Assembly: GCA_006384855.1 (NCBI GenBank)
Contig: VCJN01001385.1
Span: forward strand, 62,001-126,000
Direction: 5' to 3'
DNA: 64,000 nt
Source of the DNA: Tetraselmis striata
Lineage: Eukaryota; Chlorophyta; Chlorodendrophyceae; Chlorodendrales; Chlorodendraceae
The notes under the pieces are model-generated. The model saw only the letters and a program-made list of their open reading frames with translations. It did not search any database and was not told the DNA's origin. Positions 1 through 11,602 of the stretch are shown in pieces. Position 1 is the stretch's first letter, and each line of letters opens with the position of its first letter. Both the position numbers and the translations under genes were made by a program.

Positions 1-1664
1 AGGATGGTGCTCAGCTGCTCCACCACTGTCGCGGCAACGTGCGGGCTGACCGGCATGCGGTTGTCGTGGTACCACGAACGCGGTTCAATGACTTCGTCGG
101 GAGCCGCCCTGAGGAGCACTCCCAGCACGCCCGGCAACAGCGGCACCGGCAGGACGCTCCAAGGATGCAAGAAGATGCGTTGCAGGCACGACAGCCGCCC
201 CAGCTGCGCCAGCCCCTGCAGTGACACTTCGTCCCCGAGGTCGATGGAGATCAGCCTGGGGCAGCGCGTCGCCAGTGCCGCCAGGGTATTGTGGTCCAGA
301 CGGCAAAACAAGAGGGCCAGGTGCTCCAGCTGGGGCGGCATCCTGGCAGCCATGCCGTCGTCAATCCGCATGCTTTGTATGTGCAGAGACTTGAGGGCTG
401 GAAGGTTGCGCAGGAGTTCCAGCAGGTGCACCGGGAAGTCTGGGTGGTTGTGAGACTTCATGGTCAGGCTCTGCAGCTGCGTGAGGCTGCTCAGGTGTAC
501 CAGCCCGTCGCCGATGACCCCGGTCCATTGGGCCATTGCGTCCCAATAGCATGACACCTCCAGGTGCGTGAGACCTGTAAGACGCCCCAGTGGCCGCAGT
601 GCGTCGTCGTTCACAGTATACGAAAGAAGCGAAAGCGATGTCAGGCCCGGCAACGCATTTGCCAGCCGGTCCGTAAAGTGTGGCGGTAGGTAGAACATGT
701 CAATGTGCAGCTGGCGCAGGCTGCTCAGGCCCAGGATGTCCTCCAGGTCGGACTCTTCACGGCTTTCGTCAAGCCCGAGCGTCAGGCTCCTTAGAGTGCT
801 GGCGCCAGCGAGGCCCATGCTCCCGGAGAACCGGCACATGCCCAGCTCCAGGCTGGTCAGCGAGGGCAGTGCGACCAGCTTGGCAAGGCCGCCTTGCCCA
901 AACCTTATCCCGGCCAGGCTCAGGCTGGTCAGACTGGGCGGCAGTGCGGCAAGGGCGTGCTCGTACATGGCATTGTAATCTGGCATTTTGATGGAACCAT
1001 CGCGCTCTTTGTAAGAGGTGTCAAGGTCAAGTCTGGCGACGGCGGTCATGGCACCAAAAGCATCGGTCAGCTCGGCCTGACTGACCTTGATGGCCCGAGT
1101 GGCCAAGCGGAGCGACTTGAGCCGCGGGAGCGCCGGCCTCAGCGCCCCAAGGTGGGCGGGCCCAAGCTGCTCTGCGAAAATGTTCAGAGACTGCAACTCC
1201 GGCAGGCTGCACGCCGCGCTGAGCAGCGCCACCGCCTCTGGCTCGGACAGCTCCTCCCACAGTGCGCCCCTCATGTGGACAGTGAGTTCCTTCAACTGGG
1301 TGCAGTGGCGTAGCAGCCCCTCCACCCGTGCCACACTCTGCTCCGAGGGCGTGTCCCAAGCCGGGTTCAGTGATTGCAGGCTGCCCAGGGCCTGCGCTGC
1401 CCAGCTGTGGCACACCAGCCTCGCGTTACCCAGTTGCCCCGCCTCCTCGCCCAGCAGGCCAAAGACCTTGGGAAGCCACTCGAGCTGCGCTGACCAATCC
1501 GCGTCTCCCGCCTCCTCTTCCAGACCACGCGAACGCGCCCATTCTTGGAGTGCCTCGTCCAGGATCTGGGCAGCCGACAAGCCACATGCCCTCGACAGCC
1601 GGTGCACAAGCCCCGCCGTGTGAGCGTCTACTGCCAGGGGCAGATGCCACCCGGGGGCCGCCAT
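1..1664 (-). CDS. F-box-like / leucine-rich-repeat protein (3' end beyond window)
   Basis: One uninterrupted minus-strand frame runs from an ATG at 1664 to the left edge (about 554 residues, no stop), so the C-terminus is missing. Residues about 50-90 look F-box-like: LEWLPKVFGLL followed by GNARLVCHSWAAQAL. The rest is a run of leucine-rich repeats, for example LTSLELGMCRF, LTSLSLAGIRF, LKSLHIQSMRI and PRLISIDLGD, spaced about 25 residues apart. The family role is inferred: F-box/LRR proteins usually bring substrates to SCF ubiquitin ligases. The start is the first ATG in the frame. No intron is needed, unlike most genes here. LRR proteins are common and the F-box match is only partial, so a plain LRR protein is the main alternative. 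Confidence 0.75.
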   Translation of the reverse strand, partial: MAAPGWHLPLAVDAHTAGLVHRLSRACGLSAAQILDEALQEWARSRGLEEEAGDADWSAQLEWLPKVFGLLGEEAGQLGNARLVCHSWAAQALGSLQSLNPAWDTPSEQSVARVEGLLRHCTQLKELTVHMRGALWEELSEPEAVALLSAACSLPELQSLNIFAEQLGPAHLGALRPALPRLKSLRLATRAIKVSQAELTDAFGAMTAVARLDLDTSYKERDGSIKMPDYNAMYEHALAALPPSLTSLSLAGIRFGQGGLAKLVALPSLTSLELGMCRFSGSMGLAGASTLRSLTLGLDESREESDLEDILGLSSLRQLHIDMFYLPPHFTDRLANALPGLTSLSLLSYTVNDDALRPLGRLTGLTHLEVSCYWDAMAQWTGVIGDGLVHLSSLTQLQSLTMKSHNHPDFPVHLLELLRNLPALKSLHIQSMRIDDGMAARMPPQLEHLALLFCRLDHNTLAALATRCPRLISIDLGDEVSLQGLAQLGRLSCLQRIFLHPWSVLPVPLLPGVLGVLLRAAPDEVIEPRSWYHDNRMPVSPHVAATVVEQLSTI

Positions 1665-3095
1665 GCCGACTCGGGGGCGGCCTTCCTGCCCCTTCGTCGT
1701 GACCCGGTTCAACCAGGGCTTACGTGGGCTCGGCGGCCCGCCGGCGGCACCAGGTTAAGAACGCTGCTGTCGCTGGATGAGAGTGTTGTTTCCGGAGACA
1801 CACAAAGTCGGCTCCTGAGGGACAAGGTGATAGGTTGAGGGTCATCCCCGAGAGGCCAGTGATTCTATCTACTGGGAGTGTTGCGTACCTGTACACATTC
1901 TGCTGTACGAGCAGCATTCAGCGCGTCATATCTAATAAAATATTTGGTAGCGCTCGTCGCAGACGACTAAGGAGTAGCGACCACATGTACGCTTGTTCCT
2001 TCCCTAGTACTTTCCGTGCATTCTCTTGACACTCTCCCTGTAACCAAAAGGTCAATAATTCTGCTGCTAGCTCATGTAATCAGATACTAAGGAGTTCATG
2101 TGAAAGCCCTGATGTAATTAAAAGATATTTAAGGGAGTACATGTAGCGGCAGCAGGTGACCCTCGCTCATCAATAGTAGCGGGTTCCCGCGGCAGAATGC
2201 GCGTATAAAATGCTAGCAGGAAAGTCGCGATTTGTGGGCGCCACGTCTAGCTCGGTGTAATGCCGGTGTAATTGAGCGTAAGCTTCACATTCTGATGCGA
2301 TGCCTACCAGCACGTTTGCCTAGGTATCCCGCAGCGTGCGCCGCACGTTGGGCGGTACTGGTACCCGCAGGCAGGGCGATATACAGGTAGCAGCACTACA
2401 GCATGATACGAGAACGGCGGTATTCAGAGCCGCGCGGCTACAAGATAAACATAGTGCGGCAGCATCTCGTCTAATCGCAGCGGCATCTCAGCCTCCTCGC
2501 CTTCCCGCTCAGCCACACTCCCGACACCGCTCCCAACCCGCTCAGCCGTAAGCACGATGCCTCGTCGTAACGCCCAGGTGCGGAGATAGTCGATGCGCGG
2601 CACACAGCGAGAGGAGCAAACATGTTGCGAGGGCTGCGATGGCTCCTTCGTGCGATGGCTGCATCGTCGGTGGGTCTACGTGGTCGTCAGCGAGGTTGAA
2701 GTAGGCCCACCTCTAAAGCTGTACATGATGGCAATCTACACGAAAACCGGAGGGAACTTTTCAGTCTCCGAATTCATCGACATCACTCTGCGAAGATGCC
2801 GGTGAGTCAATTATCGCCAGTGAGCTATTTACTCGTGACACCACCAAAAACAAGGCATAAAATGTCAAACTCTTGCTGTGCCTGATGGACTAGTCACTTG
2901 CGTAAGGACGGGTCCAATATCCAGGGGAGGCGAGGTGACATCGCGATTTTAAAAGAGTCCGCGCTTGAGGACCTAGTAGACGTGCTGAAGCAGCGCAATG
3001 ACAAGGACATACTACTTTATGGTGTTGCTTTATGGGGTGGGGAGGAGGGGGGCACTGGCAGGGTAGCACGGGCGGGGCGGGGAGGCTGACGACGC
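1665..3095. other. intergenic, no gene recognised
   Basis: Mixed-composition DNA upstream of the LRR gene. Only short, unconvincing open frames occur on either strand and no RNA gene or transposon protein is visible. Any promoter of the LRR gene should lie in 1665-2100, but I see no diagnostic motif. Confidence 0.5.
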
Positions 3096-3099
3096 TCCA

Positions 3100-3652
3100 T
3101 GCGAAGCTATTGGTAATATACATTTGAGTTGTATCCCTATGGGCGCGGATGGTTGTGGCGGTATTGGTTTTATAAATTACATGTGTCAATTGGTAGAGAT
3201 ATTGATGCTTGACATATTTCATGACATGTGCTATTTGGAGGAAGGGGGGTGGAGGGGGGTAACTAGTGATATAGTGTGGGCTAATACCATGCAGCTCGGG
3301 CTGTTGGTGGCAGAGCGGCGCGGACGGGTCGGCGCCGGGTGGGGAGATGGGGCTGGCAGGTGGCTATTGCAATGCATCGCGGGCGGGGCAGCGCCGGCGA
3401 GGCGGCCGAAGATGTTGCATGGGGAGGTGTTGCTGATATATGTGAGTTGTATGACCCATGTGGGCGCTTATGATAGTGGATGTAAGGAGCCACCCGCCAT
3501 GTGCAGCTTCCCACCCAGCGCCGCTCTGCCACCCACAGCCCGAGCTTTTATCACATGAAATATGGCTGCTGGTCGAGACATTGATGCTTGATATGTTTCA
3601 TTACATGTGCAATTTGGAGGAAGGGGGGTGGAGGGGGGTACCTAGTGAACCG
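3100..3652. repeat. local direct duplication with a short inverted segment
   Basis: Two related blocks lie about 0.35 kb apart. The clearest shared stretch is ATTGATGCTTGA...TTTCAT.ACATGTG followed by GGAGGAAGGGGGGTGGAGGG, at about 3203-3270 and about 3579-3648. A second shared stretch (GAGTTGTAT..C.TGGGCGC) lies near 3127 and 3443. Between them, 3297-3323 is repeated in inverted orientation at 3519-3545 (CTCGGGCTGT.GGTGGCAGAG). The block directly adjoins the copia fossil, so it may be part of that insertion or an older local repeat. Confidence 0.65.
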
Positions 3653-5175
3653 CATCGCATGAGCATGCCTGGTTGTCTTTTCCAATTGGAGTGGGCAGTG
3701 CCTGTGGAAACCCTAACTCTCCCAGCATCTGCCGCAGGAACATGGCCTCTTGAGTGGCCAGGCTTAGAGCGAGATACTCAGCCTCGGCAGTGGAGAGAGT
3801 GACAAGGGGCTGCAGTTTTGACGCGTAGCTGACAGCAGCTCCACTAAGAGAGAAGACATAGCCACTGGTGGATTTGCAGCCACTTGGACATGTGGTTGGG
3901 TAGTTGGCGTCGTTGTATCCACAGAGGCGCGGCTCGTCTCCACCAAAGGTGAGCCCACGGGCATGGGTGCGCTTCAGGTAGCGTAGGCAGGTCTTGGCGT
4001 CCTCCAGGTGCGGAGCAGTGGGTTTGGTCATGAATCGGCACAGGCGGTTGACAGTCTTGATGATGTCCGGTCTTGTTGTCACAGACGCGTAGAGGAGGGC
4101 GCCCACAAGACTGCGATAGTGCGACTCCATGATGTCATCCAGCAGCGGGGACTCACGTGGATCGTTGGCTGAGGTAGGTGTGGCGGCTGGCTTACGGTCC
4201 TCCATGCCAAGGCGTTGCAGGAGATCCTTAATGTACTTGCTCTGATTGATAGTGACAGTGTTGGCATCCCGGTTGCGCCCCACTGCCATGCCTAGGAGCC
4301 ACTTGCAGGTGCGTAGATCCTTGATGTCGAAGGTCGCACCAAGGGCTGCCTTGAACTCAGTGCTCCAGCTAGGTGAGTTGCTACAGATCAGAATACCGTC
4401 GACGTAGACTGCGATGATGCTGAAGATCTCGTTGCCATCTGCGGTTCCACGGTAGATATAGGCTCTTGGATCAGTGCGCAGTTGTACGCAACCTCGATAG
4501 CGAAGGGACTCGAATAGTAGGATCCACCAGCTGCGAGCGGCATGTTTTAAACCATAGATGGCCTTCCATGGACTAGAGGTGGGGAGTCAGCAGGGCTGCG
4601 CTGCTCAAACCCGGCAGGCTGATCCATGTAGATGTCCTCCTTCAAGTCGGCGTAAAGGAAGGCGCAGTCCACATCGGTTTGCTCGCAGTGGAGGTTGAAG
4701 TAGGCAGCGAGGGAGAAGACAACACGCAGGGTAGCGAACTTGACCGTGGGTGCGAACGTCTCGGTGAAGTCCAGTCCGTGTACTTGCGAGAAGCCCTTGG
4801 CGCACAGCCGCGCTTTGTAGCGCGCAATGCTGCCATCTGCATGATGCTTTGTTTTGAACGCCCACTTGCATTTGACAGTCTTGCGGCCGCCTGGCAGGGT
4901 GACCAGTTCCCACGTCCTGTGATTCAGGAGGGACTCGTACTAGGCTTGCATGGCAATTTGCCACTCAGCGGCATCAGGTGAGGCGATGGCTTCCCTGTAT
5001 GTTTGGGGGTCACCCAGTGATTCGCCTGCAACCAGTGCTGCTGGTGGCTGGAAGCCTCGTGATGGGAAGACATTCTCTGCTGCTGGCATTTCAAGATTTC
5101 ATGGGTTCTCCTTCTTCCGCTATATCCGGTGTTAGTCCCATTCATAGCTTCCGGTGACGCGATCATCAATTCCCC
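3640..5175 (-). mobile_element. Ty1/copia-type LTR retrotransposon fossil (reverse transcriptase and RNase H part)
   Basis: Minus-strand sequence resembles copia Pol. The reverse-transcriptase portion lies in about 4300-5170 and includes the typical KARLCAKGFSQVHGLDF and WEAIYGLKHAAR-like regions. The connection and RNase H part lies in about 3640-4290 and includes YRSLVGALLYASV.TRPDI and STAEAEYLALS. The upstream Gag, protease and integrase parts are not seen, and no clear LTR pair was identified. The copy is broken, with several breaks, and looks old. It is a remnant, not an active element. Confidence 0.9.
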
Positions 5176-5715
5176 AACAATCTCCTACATCAGGGGTCAA
5201 GTGCAGATGGTTCCGGCTTCTATGGCTCAGGTCCTAGGATCTCTACCCAGACTTTCCGGTCCTCTCTCTCCTCGGAACCAGGAGGGGTGTTGGGACAGTA
5301 CCCCGTACAGTCCTGTGGTGTGGTCCCCGGTCCGGTGCAGACGGGTATACAACCTCTACTATATCGGATGATGACATCCAAGTCCGATCGGCACCTTTTT
5401 CGAGCTTGACATCTCAACACACGTCACTAAGAAGCGTCTCTGCGCAGTAGCACAACCCGTTATTACGAGACCCGCGGAGTTCCGTATCGATTCAGGAATC
5501 TACTCGTATATGTCTTGCTGCAAATCGTACCCATAATGCCTCGATTTTTTGGTTACCCCGCCCACCCCCCCCCCCCCCCCCCCGGGACAAGAATGACACC
5601 AGTGAAACCCTTGCAGCGCATGTCCTGCAGTTCCCAGCCGACATAGTAAGCTCACTGATGCATAGAATCGGCGAATCGCGTGCAGTAAGCCTTCTGTTGT
5701 CCGCAATAATATGAA
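5176..5715. other. intergenic with poly-C tract and a dispersed 40-nt repeat
   Basis: No gene is seen. A C homopolymer near 5566-5583 is followed at 5583-5617 by a segment (GGGACAAGAATGACACCAGT...) that recurs, slightly diverged, at 50834-50868. It may mark the end of a dispersed element, but the family is not recognised. Confidence 0.5.
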
Positions 5716-5719
5716 ATCT

Positions 5720-5764
5720 TTACAACCACATCAGGATACTCTGGTCCAAATAATGTTAATTACA
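5720..5764 (-). terminator. TGTAA poly(A)-type signals for the beta-helix gene
   Basis: On the minus strand TGTAA occurs at 5764-5760 and again at 5724-5720, which is 52 and 92 nt after the TGA stop of the upstream gene. TGTAA is the usual chlorophyte near-upstream polyadenylation element. The position fits, but the motif is short. Confidence 0.5.
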
Positions 5765-5815
5765 GGCAAATCAATGTACCTCCCCATACGAGTGACGGCT
5801 TGTCACCGATACGCT

Positions 5816-8800
5816 TCATTCCCACCGCACTCCTTGCCGCTTGCTGCTGCCGCCAGGCTCCTGGCCACCATCTGGACCATCAGCCTTTGCGGGCGCATCA
5901 CCGAGCAGCGCCTGCTCCTTCAGCTTGCGCCGGTGGTCCAGGGGGCCTGTCCCGCCCCGTGGGGGCTTGGGGAGTGAGGCAAAGGCAGCGCCCATGGAGG
6001 GCGGCCCCCACACGCCCTGCAGGCCGGCGGAATACAGGGGTCAGCACGCACGCGCAGGCCACGCGGCTGAGTGATTTGCGGGGGTATGCGACTTGAGCTG
6101 CGGGTACGGAGTGTTTACTGCGGCGCCAACTCACCTTCACCACGGGCGCCTCGGTCCTCTTCGATGCTCCCATAGACTCCTGCCGCGCCAGCAGTACGAC
6201 GCGTGCACATGTCAATGGCAATGCCGCTGAGCGACGAAGAAGCGGCGCTTCCACGGTGTGTCTGAGGGAGCCGCACACGCACACCCACACAGCCACACAC
6301 CCACACTCACGGCTACGAAATTTATCAGCACAACAAGCAGTGGCAGCATTGCGCCCAACAGTCCTGGGATGTCTGGAGCAAATCAACAGCGCTGCATGAG
6401 CGCTGCCCCCCCCCCCCCCCCCCCACCTTCCCCCTCCCCTCACACAAAGTGCTGCCATTGTGTCCACGTAGAATCCGACTATGAGCGCAACATATAAACG
6501 GATAGGGAGACATAAGATAAAGACGGCGCCCTTCACCACCCGCGCTCCAGTCCTCTGTCAATAGCTACTCCGGTGAATGGAATATCCTTCCTTCCTGCAC
6601 GAGGCTCTGAATACACACGTTTCACGTTATACCGTAATCGCGCTTTGGGTTAGCGGTAATGTTGTATTCATTTTTGACCCCCCCTGCTTGCAAAAACCCG
6701 ATTCATCTTGAAATACATAAGAATATATCACGAATACCGCACGAATCTTACGACATCTTGCTGCAAAGCAATTCACTATTTTTGGGACCCGCGAACCCAA
6801 TAAATACGGTGCGGTATACCACGGACAACTGTGACATAATGATTGACCAGGCAGTGGCGGCAGCGGAAGGCAATAGTAAGCCATCCCAGAATGACTGGTG
6901 CAAATATGGGGCAATTGCAAAAGGGGTGGTTCAACGGATTCCGCCAGGCCTGCCCCACGCGATTAGCGTTCCACCGTATACCAACGTACACACGGTATGA
7001 ACGATATGTATGAACGGTATGAACATTAGCATGAAGGTCGGTATGAACGCTGGCATGAACGTTGATACGACCGGATTTTATAATATAAACGTATGGTATA
7101 AGTTTTATACCGCGACGTTTATACCATAACTTATAACGTTTTATACCAATGTTTCTTCCATATGCCAACGTGTATCCGTACACCGCGCCGGTCTCGGCGC
7201 GGAATGCTTGGTGGCATGTTAGGCAGGGGCTTGGACCGGGCTTCCCCCACCTGCTTGGACAGCTCGCCAGTGCTTGGTGGCTGGATAGGTTGCATGGCCG
7301 CTATGCTGTGCTGTGTATGGGAGCCGACGCCTGGGTGCAACGTCGCCTCCTTGTAGTCGTGCGTCCCCGTGTTTTCCTGGTCGACCTGAGCCAGCCGGTT
7401 GGCCTGACAGAGTGCGTACACTGTCAAAGCTCGAAGTATACATGTTGCAGCCTGCCGGTAATACAGCATTGGGGCGAGAGGGGGGGGGGGGGGGGGGAGG
7501 GGGCGCAGGGCGAGTGCATGGCCGCCTCACCAGAATGCGAGTGCTTTTTGAGCGCATCGCCGTCGCAGCGTTGGGCCGTCCGCCGGGCTGCAGGCCGGGC
7601 AGGTTGTCCCAGGCGCCCCCTGCTGAGTCATCGGCCCCCTCGTAGTCGCCAAACATGGACATCCGCGACCGGAACTTGCTCATTCCCGCCTTGAGCGTCG
7701 ACCCAGCCGCCATCACCTTGCCATGCGCGGTCATGGTCCTGCCCAGCAGGCTGCAAGGGCGGCAACGTATGCGTCAATCATCGAAGTGTAGTCCCCATGA
7801 AAATATTCGAGCAACGGCAGCAAAACGCCTTGGCAACGGACACCGATTCCGGCACTGCGCGTACGTCTTTCGGCCCGCCTTGTCCGCGTCGCGGAAGCAA
7901 AGAAGCCGGTACAAGATGAGGATGTGCAAGCCGATGGAGCCCGCGCAGCACAGGAGCAGCAAGGCGCCCAGCAGAATGGCTCCCAGAATCAAAAAGTCGG
8001 CATTCTTTTCGAAGAACGAATCCGGCTGCTCCTCGTCCAGCTGGAACTCCTGTGCATAAGGCGCGCAGCAGCAGCACATGCGGCCAGACTGAGCACGGGT
8101 AGACAGAGGCGCGATGTTGAGCCGCATGTGTGGGATGGACACGTTGGCGGGCGGGTGAGGGGCGGCGTACGCCGTAGCCTCCGGGCGGAGCGTCTGGCGG
8201 CGGCGGCGGGGGCGGCGGAGGAACTTCGAAGTTGTTTGGTAGCGGCGGGGGTGGCGCCGCCACAAATGGAGGAGGAGGCACCGGGGGGCTGGTGGTCACC
8301 AGCTGCCAGCCGGTGCCCCCAGCGAGGTCCATCATCGAGGTTGGAAGGTATTGAAACTTTGTCAGGTTCCCTCTGAAGAAAACCTGGTCGCCTGCGATGG
8401 TCGCCTGTGGGACAGAGGCACCGGGTGCGTCATTGATTAGATGCCACAGCATGCGGTCTGGGAGGCCACCTCGTGCCCAATGTCTATGCCACAATCGCGC
8501 ATGGTCGCGGGCACAGGGGCGCACCCGTGACTCCCAGAACGTCACATATCTGAGGTCCACCTGCGGGTCCTGCACACCGCCGCTCTCCTCCACCCGCCCA
8601 TCAGCCCAGATGGCTCCACCCACCCCCTGCACACACACCGCAATCAGTCAACCAAGCAGCATGCAGTGGCTGCCTCATGCCAACAGCACATGCAATGGTC
8701 GCGTGCACTCGCGGCATAGTGTTCCGAGGCAGAAGGTGCGCTTGAGGGGCAGCGGGCACCCACCGAGGAGAAGGCCGCCGCAAAGCTGACGATGTTTGCC

Positions 8801-10029
8801 TCCAGTCTTGCCCCCAGTAGGTTAACGCACCCGCCGCCCTGGAGAGAGTAGCAGCCAGCAATCTCCACCGACTGCGGCCAACAGACATGGCGGGGCAGTG
8901 TCATCGGAGCCGGGCCTGGGGGATGGCGACGCCCGTTCCCGATCCCCGCTGCACAGACACATACTTCATGGCCTGCTGTGATGTGGATTGCAGTCTTTCC
9001 GGTTTCCTGTTCCCACCAGCACCAACTGCATGGCAGTCAGCATGCAGGCCGTGGACCACCTCTAGCCTGACGAGGGCGCCGCGCCCCTCCGCGCGCAGAA
9101 AGCTCGTCCCGCTCATCTGCAGCCTGTTCGGCGTGAGGCTGTATGAAAACCTGTCTGACGAGGGCGAGATGCTGGTTGGGGTCAAGGAGGGGGTGCACAG
9201 GGCAAAGCTTAGTACTGAGCTGTCCGCAGCCGGACGTGCGGGCCACTGCCCGTGGGTTGCGAGGCGCCCACCCATTGAGCAGAATCTGGCAAATGGGCTC
9301 TGTTTCTTGGTTGAACAGATTCTTCATGGTGGCCAGGTTGCTGTCGTCCTTAAGCTTCGCCAAGCCAGTGCAAGCGCCCACAATCCAGAAATGGCCTGCA
9401 CCGCCACGGGACGGACCGCGCCGCAAGCACAAGTCAGCGCGCACGCAGGCCGACAGGGCAGCCCTCCCAATGCCATGGCATGCCATGACAAACAACGCGC
9501 CAGGTGCGTGCTGGTGGAGTACCTCGGATGATAGTGTCCAGCCCGAGCCCATTGGCCGACAGGTGATTCGTCACGATCACTTTAATCCTGCACAAGCAGA
9601 CACACATTTCAGCACTGGTTTGGGCACAATTGGGCATAGTGAGGAAGTCGGCCGTTGTCAAAGCCATGCAATGTAGGATGGATGGCACCGCATCTCGCCC
9701 ATGCTGGGACACAATGCTGAAGAGTGGACGGTGGCAGCGCGCCTTCGTTCGGGCGTGGCCGCCATTCTGGCGGCCTGGAAGATGGCGCCGTAATCCAGCG
9801 CCTCGTACACCTCCCACTCCCCGTCCATGAACAGCTGCTTCAGCCGCCTTCCATGCGTCGTGCGCGATGCCGAGTGCGCGCTTCCCGGGTCGCCGGCGCC
9901 CTCTGAGGCTGTGAGGGCCATTGATCTGGGCCGCAGCGCTGCCTGCGTTTGCTGCGGGTGCACCCAAAAGAGCAGCGCGGCCAGCCAGACAGATTGCAGC
10001 GCGGCACGCGCGCTCCTGACGCGCGGCAT
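5816..10029 (-). CDS. single-pass membrane protein with signal peptide and beta-helix-like ectodomain (about 11 exons)
   Basis: ATG at 10029 opens a signal peptide: MPRVRSAR, then hydrophobic VWLAALLFW, likely cut near QTQA|AL. Exons I can join in phase are about 9691-10029 (donor uncertain), 9523-9587, 9272-9395, 9060-9150, 8764-8871, about 8174-8626, 7865-8088, 7531-7750, 7251-7385, 6135-6261 and 5816-6016 (TGA). The ectodomain has short beta-strand-like units such as IKVIVTNHLSANGLGLDTI, GHFWIVGACTGL, VGGAIWADG and VDLRYVTFWES, like the pectin-lyase/polymorphic-membrane-protein repeats of algal surface proteins. A proline-rich linker, a CCCC cluster and a membrane helix (FLILGAILLGALLLL...) follow, then a polar tail of about 210 residues. 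An adhesin, sensor or wall-contact role is inferred. The middle of the sixth exon (8430-8530) fits least well and may hide an intron. The total is about 695 residues. Confidence 0.65.
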
Positions 10030-10821
10030 GCTGCCGAGCTTCACGTATGAACCACCTGCACATAAATGAAAACACGCCTGTCGATCTTCAGCGCAGCAGG
10101 CACCGAATATAGCGACACGCAGGGCATTGCGAATGACTGATGCAAGAAGGTGCCCCCCCCCCCCCCCCCCCCCAAACCTCACCCAATAAAGAAATGACAT
10201 AAAAAGGGAAAAGAAAGGCATAGCATCCGCCATACCGCTAAGCCCACGACCGACTCCATACCCCCCGCGCGGTGTATAGTCCGAGTCCATCCAGCAAAGG
10301 CGGCAAATGCTCATACTCCGGCACGGCAGCACCAGCTTGAGGCAGGAGCACCCACGGCTAAAGCTCCGTCCCGAAGAGGAAGCCAGGGGTGCACAGTCTA
10401 CGCATTCGTCGGTACGCGTATCATACTCCGAGGCGTACAAGTACCCGAATACTCGTACAGTGCGGTGCAGTCCCAACGTCCCTGGCAGGGAGTACCACAG
10501 CTGTGAAGACGGTCTTGAGGTGAGGAGCAGGCCCGTAGTAAGACACCATTTGTGAGCGTTGATTAGACCGGGGTGACTCGCGCTAGCTAACGCGATGTCG
10601 CAGCAGCTTGAGCAGCATAATACTGTGGCGCATAATACCATGGCGCGCATGTAGCCGAGCCCGCGCCTGCTTACAGTAATACTACAGCACTAGTCGCTAC
10701 ACTTAAAAATTGTGGCAAGGCAGCGGGGTACACGCATGCGCTGGTTTGCCCATTTGCAACCCCGAAATCATGACGGATACCACACGGCCAGCGGTGTTGC
10801 ACACTCCCATCCTGATGATAC
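10030..10821. other. 5' flank of the beta-helix gene, poly-C tract
   Basis: This should hold the promoter of the minus-strand gene starting at 10029. A C homopolymer lies at about 10152-10173. The long open frame that continues upstream through this stretch is low-complexity and lacks the signal-peptide start, so I do not count it as coding. Nothing else is recognised. Confidence 0.45.
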
Positions 10822-11602
10822 TGGGTTTATAATAATAGGTGCATGAGCTAGCTGCAAAAGGCGATCAGGAAATCACCCGAAAAGGCAGTAATAGGAAACG
10901 TCCACTACAGCAACTGCGAGGTGGAAGCAGCAGCATAAGAGGGTGCGGAATGAGCACGGGCAAAACGCATCAGACTTGGCCGTATGCACGCCAGCAGAGA
11001 GAATGCCGCCCAAGGTACCATGCACGCAAGCTGAGACTCGCTGCAACAACCCCCGCCGCGTGCGTGATATGTGATGGCGGAACTCAGCATGCTCGTTGGC
11101 GTCAAAGTTCCAAAGAGCAGCATGGACGGACTGACCACGAAGGAAGCATGAAGTCGGGGCGGAAGGACCGCCAGGGAAGTTTAGACACCGCAAGCAACAC
11201 CGCAAAGATGTAGACCACCGTCAAAGCAGATTTTCCGAGGCGGCCGCGGTCCTCAACCACAAAACGGCAGTACCGGTGAACACCGTGCACTGGGGCGGAA
11301 GACGCCCCGTCCACCGCCAGCTTGTTGTGCTCCGCCTCGGTCGCCGCGATCCCCGGGTTGCACCAGCGGGGGTCGTTGCCCCAAGTGGGGGTCGTGGAGG
11401 ACACGCACGCGAAATCGATCATGTAATCGCGCGCCGCCCCCCCCCCCCCCCCCCCCACCCCGCCAGCGTCAAATATGACAACCGCAAGCGGTCCGCTGGG
11501 CGCAGCCTACTCGTCTCAAGGGTCAAGTCGCCGACTCCCTAGCGGTCATGGTCAAGCACCGCTCCCGCTTCAATCGGCAATCGCCACGGAAGCCCACAAA
11601 GC
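10822..11602 (-). repeat. left arm of an inverted repeat pair (partner 15818-16605)
   Basis: Read on the minus strand, this segment matches 15818-16605 on the plus strand almost end to end. Both begin with GGCTTCCGTGGCGATCG-like sequence, contain a G tract, the coding-like stretch EDRGR(L/V)GKSALTVV, the shared block CTTCATGCTTCCTTCGTGGT, and end near CGCCTTTTGCAGCTAGCTC and TTATAAACCC or TAATAAACCC. By eye the best 230 nt agree at roughly nine positions in ten. The arms point outwards. They could be long terminal inverted repeats of one element, or two copies of an element (perhaps 3' ends of a non-LTR element) inserted in opposite directions. Confidence 0.8.

Noticed and set aside
9658-10650. 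330-codon minus-strand frame extending upstream of the beta-helix gene
   Set aside because: The upstream part crosses a poly-C tract and has no domain. The signal-peptide ATG at 10029 is the better start.
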